Shown piece after piece: positions 26,746-36,500 of a DNA stretch of 64,000 nt. The DNA is from Flavobacteriales bacterium (lineage in GTDB: Bacteria > Bacteroidota > Bacteroidia > Flavobacteriales_D > Crocinitomicaceae). The translations under genes and the position numbers were made by a program. Position 1 is the stretch's first letter, and every line of letters starts with the position of its first letter. Location: assembly GCA_013373595.1 (NCBI GenBank), contig JABXHO010000007.1, positions 1 to 64,000 of the forward strand, in the 5' to 3' direction. Under the pieces are notes generated by a model. That model saw nothing but the letters and a program-made list of their open reading frames with translations. It was not told the DNA's origin and made no database searches.

Positions 26746-27891
26746 CTAGTCAGTTACGACGCGAATCTTCCCTTTTACTTCAGCGGCAATTCGCTTCGCT
26801 GTTTGAATATCTTTTTGAGCCACGGTGATGTGTCCCATTTTTCGATTCGGCTTGGTTTGTTGCTTTCCATACAAATGAATATGAACGCCAGGCATCTGCA
26901 TCACATCCATAAGTCCTTCGTATTTTGCAAGTCCTGTATGATTGGGCTCTCCAAGCAGGTTAATCATGGCTCCTTCTCGAATCATTTCAGTTGATCCCAA
27001 TGGAAGATTGAGTACCGAACGAAGATGTTGTTCAAATTGCGAAGTGATGTTGCATTCAATAGTGTGGTGACCGCTGTTATGAGGTCTTGGAGCAACTTCG
27101 TTTACGTACAAGGTTCCGTCTTTCAAAAGGAAAAGCTCCACAGCCAAAATACCAACCATTTCGAGCTTGTTAATTACATCAATGGCTAATTCCGTGGCGC
27201 GTTGTTCAATATCTTGGGAGATATCTGCCGGAGAAAACAAGAAAGCAACCAAGTTGGCATCATTGAATTCGCACTCTACAGTTTGGTAAACGGCCGTTTC
27301 TCCACGTTCGTTTCGGGCAACGAGTACGGAAAGCTCTTTTTCGAAGGGAACCAATTCTTCCAGTAGCGAGGGAGCCTTGAAAACATTTTCGAGATCGGCT
27401 TCTGTGCGAATTAATTCGACACCGCGACCATCGTATCCACCCGTTCTCAGTTTGTGAACGAAAGGTAATTTTGACGCATAATGTGCCGTGTCTGTATTTT
27501 CGGTTGTCAATTCGAAAGCAGAAGTAGGAATGTCGTTTTCAAGATAAAATTGCTTTTGAAGACCTTTATCTTTGATGATTTCCAATACACGAGGTTGAGG
27601 AAAAACCTTTACGCCATTTGCTTCTAACTCTTTTAAAGCATCAACATTGACGTTTTCAATTTCAACAGAAACAACATCTTTATCTTTTCCGAAGGCAAGC
27701 ACTTCTTCATAATTTTTGATGTCGCCAATGGTGTGAGATGTGGCGATGGACGCGCTTGGATCTGTCGCATTTTGATCCATTGTGTGCACATGAATGTCGT
27801 AGCTAATCGCTTCCTGAATCAACATTCTTCCGAGTTGTCCACCACCTAAAATTCCCAATTTGTGTCTTGATCCGATAACTTGTTTTTCCAT
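26746..27891 (-). CDS. purK: 5-(carboxyamino)imidazole ribonucleotide synthase
   Basis: PurK uses ATP and bicarbonate to carboxylate aminoimidazole ribonucleotide, the step before PurE in purine synthesis. 381 residues of ATP-grasp fold: LGILGGGQLGRMLIQEA (about 12-28), FVHKLRTGGYDGRGVELI, EELVPFEKELSVLVARN, EVAPRPHNSGHHTIE, and GKIRVVTD at the end. Length is normal. ATG 27891 lies three bases after TATCTTTGC, suggesting a leaderless mRNA. It is divergent from hpt-adk, another purine gene, across 123 bases. Confidence 0.97.
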   Translation of the reverse strand: MEKQVIGSRHKLGILGGGQLGRMLIQEAISYDIHVHTMDQNATDPSASIATSHTIGDIKNYEEVLAFGKDKDVVSVEIENVNVDALKELEANGVKVFPQPRVLEIIKDKGLQKQFYLENDIPTSAFELTTENTDTAHYASKLPFVHKLRTGGYDGRGVELIRTEADLENVFKAPSLLEELVPFEKELSVLVARNERGETAVYQTVECEFNDANLVAFLFSPADISQDIEQRATELAIDVINKLEMVGILAVELFLLKDGTLYVNEVAPRPHNSGHHTIECNITSQFEQHLRSVLNLPLGSTEMIREGAMINLLGEPNHTGLAKYEGLMDVMQMPGVHIHLYGKQQTKPNRKMGHITVAQKDIQTAKRIAAEVKGKIRVVTD

Positions 27892-27894
27892 AGT

Positions 27895-27903
27895 GCAAAG
27901 ATA
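27895..27903 (-). promoter_or_regulatory. -7 box of purK, leaderless arrangement
   Basis: TATCTTTGC on the minus strand, a full TAnnTTTGC match, then three bases and ATG. TTG occurs 26 bases upstream at 27930-27932. The predicted transcript begins at or next to the start codon. Confidence 0.65.
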
Positions 27904-27988
27904 CGGTCATTTTTATTTTATCGTGTACTCAAGTTGTTTCTGAAAGGTGAAATACTGATTTTCTACGAGCTAGTTGCCTAGAAAATCG

Positions 27989-27997
27989 TACTTTTGC
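27989..27997 (+). promoter_or_regulatory. -7 box of hpt-adk
   Basis: TACTTTTGC, a full match to TAnnTTTGC. It contains the TTG at 27994 that would start the longest frame, so translation must begin downstream, at GTG 28015. Confidence 0.65.
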
Positions 27998-28014
27998 AGT
28001 CTAATCGAAAAAGC

Positions 28015-29136
28015 GTGATTCAAGTACTCGACAAATCTTTTGAAGTTTTTATCACCCGAGAAGAAATCCAACGGGAAATCGCAAGTTTAGCGGAGAAGAT
28101 CAATAACGACTACAAAGGTCGTGATTTGGTGTTTCTTTCCGTTTTGAACGGAGCATTTATGTTTACGTCTGATCTGATGAAGAAGATCACCATCGACTGC
28201 GAGGTGTCATTTGTTAAAATGAGCTCGTATTCTGGCGTAGAATCCCGAGGAAGAGTGGATGAGTTAATCGGTCTGGGTGACAATATTGAAGGTCGTGACA
28301 TTGTAATAGTGGAGGACATTGTAGATACGGGAATCACGATCGATAAGATTATTTCTCTTCTCGAACCAGAAGGTGCAGCATCCGTTAAAGTATGTACATT
28401 GTTGTATAAACCAGATGCTTTCAAAGGAAAGAAGCGCCCGGATTACGTTGGATTCTCCATTTCGAATGCCTTTGTTGTTGGGTACGGATTGGATTACAAT
28501 GAGAAAGGAAGAAATCTTGACGCGATTTATCAAATACGTGAACAAAAAAAGCAAAGAAATAGCATGTTGAATATAGTACTTTTTGGACCTCCAGGTGCGG
28601 GGAAAGGGACGCAATCGGAGCGTCTAATCGAAAAATACAACCTCGTACATCTTTCTACAGGTGATATTTTTAGAGCGAACATCAAAGGATCTACTGAGTT
28701 AGGTGTCCTTGCGAAAACATATATCGACAAGGGACAATTGGTTCCTGACGAAGTAACGATTAACATGTTGAAAGCGGAAGTGGAAAAACACGATGATCCG
28801 AAAGGATTTATCTTTGACGGTTTCCCTCGCACAATTGCTCAGGCTGAAGCTTTGGATGAATTCCTATCGAGTATTGGAACTTCAATCACATCTATGATTT
28901 CTTTGGATGTAGAGGAAGAAGAATTGAAAGCGCGTTTGGCGAAACGAGCGGAAACAAGTGGTCGTCCAGATGACGCTGATCCGAAAGTGATCCAAAACAG
29001 AATCGACGTGTATCGAAATGAAACAGCACCTGTGAAAGATTACTACGAGTCGCAAGATAAGTGGGTAATGATTAACGGAGTTGGATCAATCGATGAGATA
29101 ACTTCGCGCTTGTTTGCAGCCGTTGACGCGCTGTAA
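28015..29136 (+). CDS. hpt-adk: bifunctional hypoxanthine phosphoribosyltransferase-adenylate kinase
   Basis: 373 residues in two enzymes. Residues 1-180 are HPRT (LNGAFMFTSDL, the PRPP loop VIVEDIVDTGIT about 97-108, KPDYVGFSI-like segment RPDYVGFSI), which salvages hypoxanthine or guanine with PRPP. From about M184 is adenylate kinase: P-loop FGPPGAGKGT, STGDIFR, FDGFPRTIAQAEAL, and a short LID without zinc cysteines (RAETSGRPDDADP), which interconverts AMP, ADP and ATP. The longest frame starts at TTG 27994, inside the promoter, so GTG 28015 is chosen; it gives MIQVLDKSFEVFI, typical of HPRT. I recall the same fusion in other Bacteroidota. obgE follows after 34 bases. Confidence 0.95.
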   Translation: MIQVLDKSFEVFITREEIQREIASLAEKINNDYKGRDLVFLSVLNGAFMFTSDLMKKITIDCEVSFVKMSSYSGVESRGRVDELIGLGDNIEGRDIVIVEDIVDTGITIDKIISLLEPEGAASVKVCTLLYKPDAFKGKKRPDYVGFSISNAFVVGYGLDYNEKGRNLDAIYQIREQKKQRNSMLNIVLFGPPGAGKGTQSERLIEKYNLVHLSTGDIFRANIKGSTELGVLAKTYIDKGQLVPDEVTINMLKAEVEKHDDPKGFIFDGFPRTIAQAEALDEFLSSIGTSITSMISLDVEEEELKARLAKRAETSGRPDDADPKVIQNRIDVYRNETAPVKDYYESQDKWVMINGVGSIDEITSRLFAAVDAL

Positions 29137-29170
29137 GTCGAAGTAGTAAATCGAAATAAAATTTTGAAAG

Positions 29171-30166
29171 ATGGCTTCAGGAAACTTCGTTGATTACGTA
29201 AAAATTCATTGCAAGTCAGGTAAAGGTGGAGGTGGTTCTACACACTTCAGACGGGAAAAGTATATCCCAAAAGGAGGACCTGATGGAGGTGATGGTGGTC
29301 GCGGAGGACACGTGTACCTTCGTGGAAATAAACAATTGTGGACGCTTCTGCATCTCAAGTATTCAAAGCACATCAAGGCTGGACATGGAGAGCATGGATC
29401 GGGTAACTTGAAAACGGGTGCGCAAGGAGAAGATAAGTACATCGAGGTGCCGCTAGGAACGGTTGCACGCGACGCTGAAACAGGTGAGTTTCTATTTGAA
29501 ATTACCGAACACGGTGAGGAGCGCATCATTCAGCGAGGTGGACAAGGTGGACTCGGAAATAATAATTTTAAATCAGCAACAAACCAAACACCAAGATATG
29601 CCCAGCCGGGAGGTGACAGTATTGAAGGATGGAAGATTCTTGAACTGAAATTATTGGCGGATGTTGGTCTTGTTGGATTCCCGAATGCTGGAAAAAGCAC
29701 ACTTCTTTCTGTGTTGTCTGAAGCGAAACCTGAAATTGCTGATTACCCATTTACCACGTTACGTCCGAATTTAGGAATTGTTGGTTACCGCGATTTCCGT
29801 TCGTTTGTGATGGCCGATATCCCTGGGATTATCGAAGGAGCGCACAAAGGAAAAGGATTAGGACTTCGCTTTTTACGTCATATAGAACGAAATTCATGTC
29901 TGCTCTTTTTAATTCCAGCAGATAGCGATGATATTAAAAAGGAATACGAAGTATTGCGATCGGAATTACAAGCGTTTAATCCAGAGTTGATGCACAAAGA
30001 TCATATTCTTGCAATTTCAAAATCAGACATGCTCGACGACGAATTGAAGGCGGAAATCAAACAAGAGTTGCCCACTTCGGTAACCACGTTGTTTATCTCC
30101 TCTGTTGCCCAGACTGGACTGCTTGAATTGAAAGATTTAATCTGGAAAACACTCACGGATGATTGA
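29171..30166 (+). CDS. obgE: GTPase ObgE/CgtA, ribosome assembly
   Basis: 331 residues: the glycine-rich Obg domain (about 1-160; [32 protein letters not shown]), then the G domain with G1 [12 protein letters not shown]2 YPFTT, G3 [11 protein letters not shown]4 ISKSD and G5 SSVAQTG. No C-terminal OCT extension, as in several Bacteroidota. Obg binds the 50S subunit and links ribosome maturation to the guanine-nucleotide state. Co-transcribed after hpt-adk. It overlaps the PAP2 start by eight bases. Confidence 0.97.
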   Translation: MASGNFVDYVKIHCKSGKGGGGSTHFRREKYIPKGGPDGGDGGRGGHVYLRGNKQLWTLLHLKYSKHIKAGHGEHGSGNLKTGAQGEDKYIEVPLGTVARDAETGEFLFEITEHGEERIIQRGGQGGLGNNNFKSATNQTPRYAQPGGDSIEGWKILELKLLADVGLVGFPNAGKSTLLSVLSEAKPEIADYPFTTLRPNLGIVGYRDFRSFVMADIPGIIEGAHKGKGLGLRFLRHIERNSCLLFLIPADSDDIKKEYEVLRSELQAFNPELMHKDHILAISKSDMLDDELKAEIKQELPTSVTTLFISSVAQTGLLELKDLIWKTLTDD

Positions 30167-30752
30167 ATACTTGGAATCCATCGACATCGCAATTGTTCAG
30201 CTAATAAACGGCTGGAATACTCCTTTTTTGGATGAGGTGATGTGGATCGTTTCAGGTCGATTAACGTGGGTTCCATTATACATTTTATTAATCTATTTGG
30301 CCATACGTCAAAGTGGTTGGAAAGCTGGATTGCTTTTTGTGCTTGGCGTGGCGCTTTCGGTAGTTTTGGCAGATTTTATTTCTACTCAAGGAATGAAGGA
30401 GGTCATTCAGCGCTACCGACCTTCGCATAACTTGGATCTCAAAGATCACTTGCATTACTATCAAATTGGTTGGGGCGATTTTTACCGAGGTGGTATGTAT
30501 GGTTTCGTTTCCTCGCATGCCGCGAATTTCTTTGCGATTACCACCTTTTCGATGTCGTTTCTCATTGATTACAAGAAATGGCTTTTCCCTTTACTCATAT
30601 TTATAGCCGTTCTTGTATCGTTTAGCCGTATCTATCTCGGAGTTCATTATTTCTCTGATGTGTTTGTTGGTGGGTTGTTAGGAATGACTATAGCGTTACT
30701 TGTTTATCGTTTCATTTTCCTACCGCTCCACAAGAAAATCGTACAAGTATGA
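30159..30752 (+). CDS. PAP2-family membrane phosphatase
   Basis: 197 residues, five or so membrane helices, with the three acid phosphatase motifs [12 protein letters not shown] (KxxxxxxRP), SSHAANFF (PSGH variant SSHA) and [13 protein letters not shown] (SRxxxxxHxxxD). Such proteins remove phosphate from undecaprenyl pyrophosphate or from phospholipid precursors on the periplasmic face. Translation is coupled to obgE by overlap, and crcB begins on the ATGATG at its stop. The specific substrate cannot be told from sequence. Confidence 0.9.
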   Translation: MIEYLESIDIAIVQLINGWNTPFLDEVMWIVSGRLTWVPLYILLIYLAIRQSGWKAGLLFVLGVALSVVLADFISTQGMKEVIQRYRPSHNLDLKDHLHYYQIGWGDFYRGGMYGFVSSHAANFFAITTFSMSFLIDYKKWLFPLLIFIAVLVSFSRIYLGVHYFSDVFVGGLLGMTIALLVYRFIFLPLHKKIVQV

Positions 30753-31111
30753 TGTATTTCTACGTATTTATCGGGGGAGGACTCGGTTGTTTAGCACGGT
30801 TCAGTTTGACGCAATTCGTGAGTCACTTAGTCAAATCTTCGTTTCCTTTAGGAACATTTCTAACGAATATGTTTGCCTGTCTTTTATTGGCGTTATTCGT
30901 TATCGGAGCACGTGAGTATTCCGATCATAGTTCGTGGATTCAGCCCTTACTAATCATTGGGTTTTGCGGTGGGTTTAGTACGTTTAGTGCTTTCAGCAAC
31001 GAGTCTGTTCAACTCATCGATCAAGGGAATGTACTTCTTGCAGCGCTGAATATTTTCATTTCTGTTGCCGTCGGTATCGCACTGATTTATTTTATCAGAG
31101 CAAAAGCGTAA
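30749..31111 (+). CDS. crcB: fluoride channel CrcB/Fluc
   Basis: 120 residues, four membrane helices. Family motifs are GGGLGCLARF at the amino end, GTFLTNMFAC (the N in helix 2), and GFCGGFSTFSAFSNE, the helix-break and phenylalanine track of Fluc channels. It forms a dual-topology dimer exporting fluoride. The gene overlaps the PAP2 stop by four bases, so no fluoride riboswitch precedes it; expression follows the obgE run. Confidence 0.95.
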   Translation: MMYFYVFIGGGLGCLARFSLTQFVSHLVKSSFPLGTFLTNMFACLLLALFVIGAREYSDHSSWIQPLLIIGFCGGFSTFSAFSNESVQLIDQGNVLLAALNIFISVAVGIALIYFIRAKA

Positions 31112-31116
31112 GTCGC

Positions 31117-32445
31117 TTAGTGAAATTCCGCAGGAACAACTTCTTTCAATTTCTCAACAAGCTTTGCACGTTTCGCTTCAAACTTTGAGGTGTCCATCTT
31201 CATGATGATTCCTTTCGCTTTGAAATCTTTAAAGTTGAGCATCCAAACATATGCACAGAGACCAAAAATACCAATCAGGAAGTAGTACAAGATGGCTAAT
31301 CCCCAGCTAGGATAAACATATGCATGAAACAAGAAAATGGCTGGGATATTCAAAAAGCCCATAATGATCTGTCCGAGGATGAGCTTCACAGAGCCGTAGA
31401 ATACTTTTCGTTTGAATGATTTCTCTACAAATCGCTTGATGAGAATGTACGGAAGTCCAAGGTGAAGAACACCCAGAATTCCAAGTGGTGTCAACGCGAT
31501 CATCGTTAATACTTCTTTCATTCGACTTCCATTCGGATGCTTGATTTTCCAAAACAGGAGTCGTTCTTCTAGCTTGACGCGCTTCAACAAAGAGAAATAT
31601 GATTTGGCTTCTTCTTTGAACTCAGAAAGTGCTTCATTCCCGGAAACATCTTGTTTGTTGATCCAATTGGCTAATTTTTGAGAGTATTTCCATCGCTCTT
31701 TGAGAGAATAACTGCGGTCAAAACTATCTGGGTTCATTCCTCGTCGAGTGAGAATCATGATGTGCTCATGAAGATCCGTGTTTTTGATATCTTGAACATG
31801 GGTGATTTGCTCTTGCATCAACACTTCAATGCGCTTCGTTAACTCTGTAATAACCTTGTTTGGATTTTTCGCGTACTCTTCTTGGTAATCGTTCAAGCAA
31901 ATTTTGTCTGATGTAGAAATCAATAAATCACTGCGCATTTTATTGGGTCTCGAGTAATTACATCCCACCGCTGCAACGTATATTTTCTTCTTCCAATTGA
32001 TCGTTTCGAGTGTGTTGAATCCAATTCGGATGGCACCTTTCTTTACGGGTTTAAGTCGACGAACGAATACATCATCCGTAAACCCTTCTCCAAAGATGAG
32101 TAGGTTTCTTCCATATTTGAGCACGCGTGCACAGGTCTGGAATACTTCTTCGTTCTTCTTTTTGGTGTCTTCCCCGTCATGCTGACGATAAATAGGAAGC
32201 ATGTGACTTGCCCAAAGTAATGGACGAGAAATCGGCGTAAAAACATCCGATCGCGTCATGAAAAAGACAATAGGTCTTCGAAGAGCCGCCACAACCAATG
32301 GGTCCATAAATGAAGCCGCGTGATTACTGACGTAAATGGTTCTTCCAAAAAATCCTTTTGGACTGTTGACGGTTTTTAGGCGTGGGTAAAAAACACGCAG
32401 GGTATACTTTAGTGTGAAGTACAGAATAAAGTAAACTAAACGCAT
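31117..32445 (-). CDS. PlsC-like acyltransferase with membrane domain
   Basis: 442 residues. The acyltransferase part (about 1-200) has the catalytic block SNHAASFMDP, in which H and D are separated by five residues rather than the classical four, and a second block FGEGFTDDVFV in place of EGTRS. The middle is helical and charged; the end has several membrane helices (about 315-400; ALTPLGILGVLHLGLPYILI, FGLCAYVWMLNF). By family it would transfer acyl chains to a glycerol-phosphate or related lipid. It ends six bases from convergent crcB. ATG 32445; no strong promoter box seen. Confidence 0.82.
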   Translation of the reverse strand: MRLVYFILYFTLKYTLRVFYPRLKTVNSPKGFFGRTIYVSNHAASFMDPLVVAALRRPIVFFMTRSDVFTPISRPLLWASHMLPIYRQHDGEDTKKKNEEVFQTCARVLKYGRNLLIFGEGFTDDVFVRRLKPVKKGAIRIGFNTLETINWKKKIYVAAVGCNYSRPNKMRSDLLISTSDKICLNDYQEEYAKNPNKVITELTKRIEVLMQEQITHVQDIKNTDLHEHIMILTRRGMNPDSFDRSYSLKERWKYSQKLANWINKQDVSGNEALSEFKEEAKSYFSLLKRVKLEERLLFWKIKHPNGSRMKEVLTMIALTPLGILGVLHLGLPYILIKRFVEKSFKRKVFYGSVKLILGQIIMGFLNIPAIFLFHAYVYPSWGLAILYYFLIGIFGLCAYVWMLNFKDFKAKGIIMKMDTSKFEAKRAKLVEKLKEVVPAEFH

Positions 32446-32470
32446 AGGTTCTGTGCAAGCTATAAAATGA

Positions 32471-33514
32471 TTATTCTTCCGCGGCCTTTTTAGACTCTTT
32501 GATTTCTTTTGCGGTGTTTCGGTTGTTTCCGATGTAGAAACCGATTTGCAATTCGTGTGTGCCGTTGGTGCCTGTTCTCAAGGGACCAGTACCAAATTCA
32601 TAGCCGTAGGCTGCGTAAATGTTCTGGATGATGTTTGTCCCTAACTGAAAAGTAATGGCATTACTCGTTCTGTATTGAAGTGCCAACCAAGACGCATTGT
32701 TGTAAATGAAACGTGCCCCAATATCCGCAGAAAGAGGACTGTTTTGAACGTATTTCGTAACGAGAGTTGGTTCAATCGAGAATTGCTCATTTACACTGAA
32801 ATTGTATTTCGCTACCAAGAAATAGTGACGATTGAAGTTGCTTTCTGTGACAACATCTGTAAACTCAACCGAGTTTTTGAGGAGTTGCGTTGTAGAGATT
32901 CCAACGAACAATTTCTCACCATAAAACACAACTCCGGCGTTGGCATCTATGATATTTTGTGAAGATGTGTTTCCTAGAAATTGGTTATACGCCGCATCGT
33001 CTTCTTGGAAAAGAATAACACGGTCTTGAATGATTCCAAGGTTGCTCCAACCGAGTCCAATACCGCCTCCAAAATTGATTTTTTTGGTGAATGGTAGGTG
33101 GAAAGCATAGCTTCCGTAAACTGAAGTTTTTACGAAAGGACCGATAGCATCGTACACCGCTTTTCCTCCAACTACATGCTTCATGACTCCCGTCGAGCGT
33201 TTTGGCGATTGGAAAAGCATGTCGTTTTGAGAATTGAATTCGTCCAATGAACTTTCTGACTGTTTGCCCACTTTTATTGGAGCATGTCCCACCAAAAGAA
33301 CAGATCGAGGTCCTCCGTTGTATCCCGACCACTGATTTCGTGTGGATAACTCCAAATGAGCCACTTTTGACATTCCTCCAGCTGCTGGGTTCAACATGAA
33401 TGGATTACTCGCCATGTTTAAGTAATGCCCTTCCTGTTGAGCATGTCCAACTCCTGCAAAGCAAATGAGTACGGTTACAAGAAGATAATTGGTTGTGTGA
33501 AATATGTTTTTCAT
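32471..33514 (-). CDS. type IX secretion PorP/SprF-family outer-membrane protein
   Basis: 347 residues: signal peptide about 1-25, then the PorP/SprF hallmark NPFMLNPAAGGMSKVAHLEL and STRNQWSGYNGGPRSVLLVG, followed by alternating barrel strands (FNFGGGIGLGWS-like FGGGIGLGWSNLGIIQDRV, VFYGEKLFVGISTTQLL) and LQIGFYIGNN near the end. In this phylum SprF/PorP-like proteins sit beside, and are needed for surface display of, type B (CHU_C) T9SS cargo. It begins ten bases after the HYR adhesin, its evident partner. Confidence 0.92.
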   Translation of the reverse strand: MKNIFHTTNYLLVTVLICFAGVGHAQQEGHYLNMASNPFMLNPAAGGMSKVAHLELSTRNQWSGYNGGPRSVLLVGHAPIKVGKQSESSLDEFNSQNDMLFQSPKRSTGVMKHVVGGKAVYDAIGPFVKTSVYGSYAFHLPFTKKINFGGGIGLGWSNLGIIQDRVILFQEDDAAYNQFLGNTSSQNIIDANAGVVFYGEKLFVGISTTQLLKNSVEFTDVVTESNFNRHYFLVAKYNFSVNEQFSIEPTLVTKYVQNSPLSADIGARFIYNNASWLALQYRTSNAITFQLGTNIIQNIYAAYGYEFGTGPLRTGTNGTHELQIGFYIGNNRNTAKEIKESKKAAEE

Positions 33515-33524
33515 GTTTCTTCTA

Positions 33525-36500
33525 TTATCTGATGATACTGATGTCTCCTGTTAATACTGTTCCATCGGTGTCGTTTAGTTCGATTCGATAGAAATAAGTT
33601 CCCATTGGTAGCGGTTCTCCTTCGTGAGTTCCATCCCACGGCTCGGCGTAGCCAGTCGATTCAAATACGAGATCACCCCAACGGTTGACAATCGTAACGC
33701 GACAATCTGGATACAACACATCCAAGAATTCGACAACGAAGAGGTCGTTTTTACCGTCGAAGTTCGGTGTGATGACTGTGGGTATGATTGGGTCAAGTCC
33801 CTCGCAAATGCTTCCAGCGATTATCACGGTATCGCTAACGGTTGGGCAGTTCGGGTGAGAAACTTCGTAAATCAAGATACTGATGCCATTCTCCGTAATT
33901 TCTACAGAAGTGTTTGGTGAATAAAGATCATCAATCGAACCTCCACCTGAAATAAATGACCAGTAAGCTGATTGACCGCTTTCTAGAGAGTCAGCACTTA
34001 GCTGTACAATGGCGTCCTCAAGGCAGACAAGAGAATCTGAGCTTGTGGCGTTTAATTCGTTCGAAGTATAGAAGACAACGACACTGTCCGAAGTGGATGG
34101 ACATGTTCCGTTGCTTACCGTCCAAGTGTATGTGTAGTAACCTGTCGAATCGAGTGTCGTGAACATCACGTTTGAGTTCGCGTTTCCGATAGTTGCTTGA
34201 GGCGTTACAGTCCAAATACCTGTTCCAACTGTGGCTGCGGTTGCTTGCAGCATAACTACACTGTCCGAACATGTAAAGATAGAATCGGCAGAAATACTCG
34301 TTGGGAATGGAGGCTCATGTCGAATCACAATAATACTATCACTGGTTGACCCACATTGAGCGGTCGAAATCGTCCATGTGTACATGTTTGTTCCGTACGC
34401 AATGTTATTGACACCTGTTGTGTTCGCGAATTCGTTGTTGAAGCTTCCAACTCCTGAACTAACCGTCCATTCTCCAGTTCCTGAAGTAGCTGGATCTGCC
34501 TCAAGCAATGCTGTTGCGCTCGAACAAAGTTCAATGGTATCCGCTAAAATGGTTGCATCAGATGGATATTCCAAAACCTCTACGCGGAAGTTACATCCGG
34601 CTACGTTACCTGAGCTATCAACAGCTTGATATTCGAGGATAGTAATACCTATTGGGAAGGTGCTTCCCGACGAATAACCTGTTCCGTCCGTTTGATTAAG
34701 GCTTACCAAACAATTGTCTGAGAATACCGGTGAAGTGTAAAATACAACAGGGTCGCACGTCACAGTGTCGTTTGGACAGCTAATCAGTGGTGATTCGGTT
34801 TCTGTAACAAACAATTCGAAATCGCATGATGCTGTGTTTCCTCCGGCATCAGTTGCTGTAAGTGTTATGGTGTTGTACCCAACAGGAACAGTTGATCCAG
34901 CAGCAGGAGATTGAGAAATGGTGTAGCCACTACAATTGTCCGTAACCGTAGCTAAAGTGATGTAACTAGGAATTACATAATCACATGACGTTCCTGCGCT
35001 TGCTGTTTGCGGACCAGGACATGTAATGGTTGGAGGAGTGGTGTCATCTGGAAGTACATTCGCAATACATGTACTTGAATTTCCACTTTCGTCCGTGAGT
35101 GTAATCAAAACAGGCGTGATTCCACTTGAAATCGTTCCTGCAGTTGGGTTTTGCGTAACGGTCATGTCTGCTAAAGCCGAACAGTTGTCCGTTCCTCCAA
35201 CAAGCGAAGAGAAGTCTGGGATGGGGTATGAACAACTCGCATCAATCGCAACTGTTTGGTCGGCAGGACATGCAATTACGGGACTAGTTGTATCGTCCAA
35301 CACAACATTGAATGTACATGTGTTTGAGTTTCCTGCTTGATCAGTAGCGGTGAGTGTTACCAAGGTTGTTGTTGAAATGGTGCTTCCTGAAGCCGGGCTT
35401 TGCGTCAATGTAATTCCTGCCGTATTCGAGCAGTTATCTGAAACAGTTGCCAATGGTGTGTAGTCAGGAAGTGATGCTGAACAAGCAGCGTCAACAATGA
35501 CACTTTGTGTTGGAGGACACACGTCAAAAACGGGAGCTGTCTGATCCGATACTGTTAAATCAAAACTACAGTTCGATGAATTTCCATTTTCATCAGCCAC
35601 GGTGATGGTGATAGAATGTGTTCCTGCAGTTAAAATCGTTCCTACTGAAGGAGATTGTGAAAAGGATAATGATCCACTCACCGTACAGTTATCTGAAGCA
35701 GATGCCAAACCTGTGAAGTCTGTCAATGTATACGTACAGTTTGCAGAAGACGTTCCAACGGTTTGGTTGGGAGGACATGTTATCGATGGTGGTGTTTGAT
35801 CAACAATGGTAACCGTAAACGTACATGACCCTGTATTTGAAGATTCATCTTCAGCTGTTAACGTCACAGTTTGTGGTCCGCTAAATGGAGTTCCAGGGGC
35901 GGGAGATTGAGTAATGGTAATGTTCGACGGAGCTGAACAGTTGTCACTTGCAGGAACCAAAGATGTATAATCACCTAGTGTTCCGTCACAGGTAGCGTTC
36001 GCTGGCTCTTGTTGATTCGATGGGCAAACAATAACAGGTGAAATAGTATCAACTACTGGAACAAAGAATTGACATGAATTTGTGTTTCCTGATGTGTCGC
36101 TCACGGTTAAAGTAACAGGTAATGTTGGGTTCAATCCTACAGTGGCTCCTGGAACAGGTGATTGCGTCACCGTTAATGTTGATCCACAGTTTTCAGTGAC
36201 GGTTGCTCCTGCGGTTAAATCGTCGAGTAGTGCTGTACAGTTTGTTCCGACGTATTGAGGAGTTGGATTGGTAGGACAAATAATTGCGGGGGCAATTGTA
36301 TCCACAATCCACCCGTTGAATGTACATGATTTCGGAAGGTTGGGTGTTCCACCAGTAACTGTCAACGTAATTACTTGATGCGAACTAACAACCGTACCTG
36401 GCGCTGGAGATTGCGTCACTGTCAAATTAGAAAGAGGCTCACAATTATCAACCAAAACGGCGTCTGCAGTGTAGTCTCCAACCGTTGCCTGACAGGTCAT

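Noticed and set aside
30600-30748. Possible fluoride riboswitch before crcB
   Set aside because: crcB is translationally coupled to the PAP2 gene by ATGATG; the preceding sequence is coding and lacks the switch motif.
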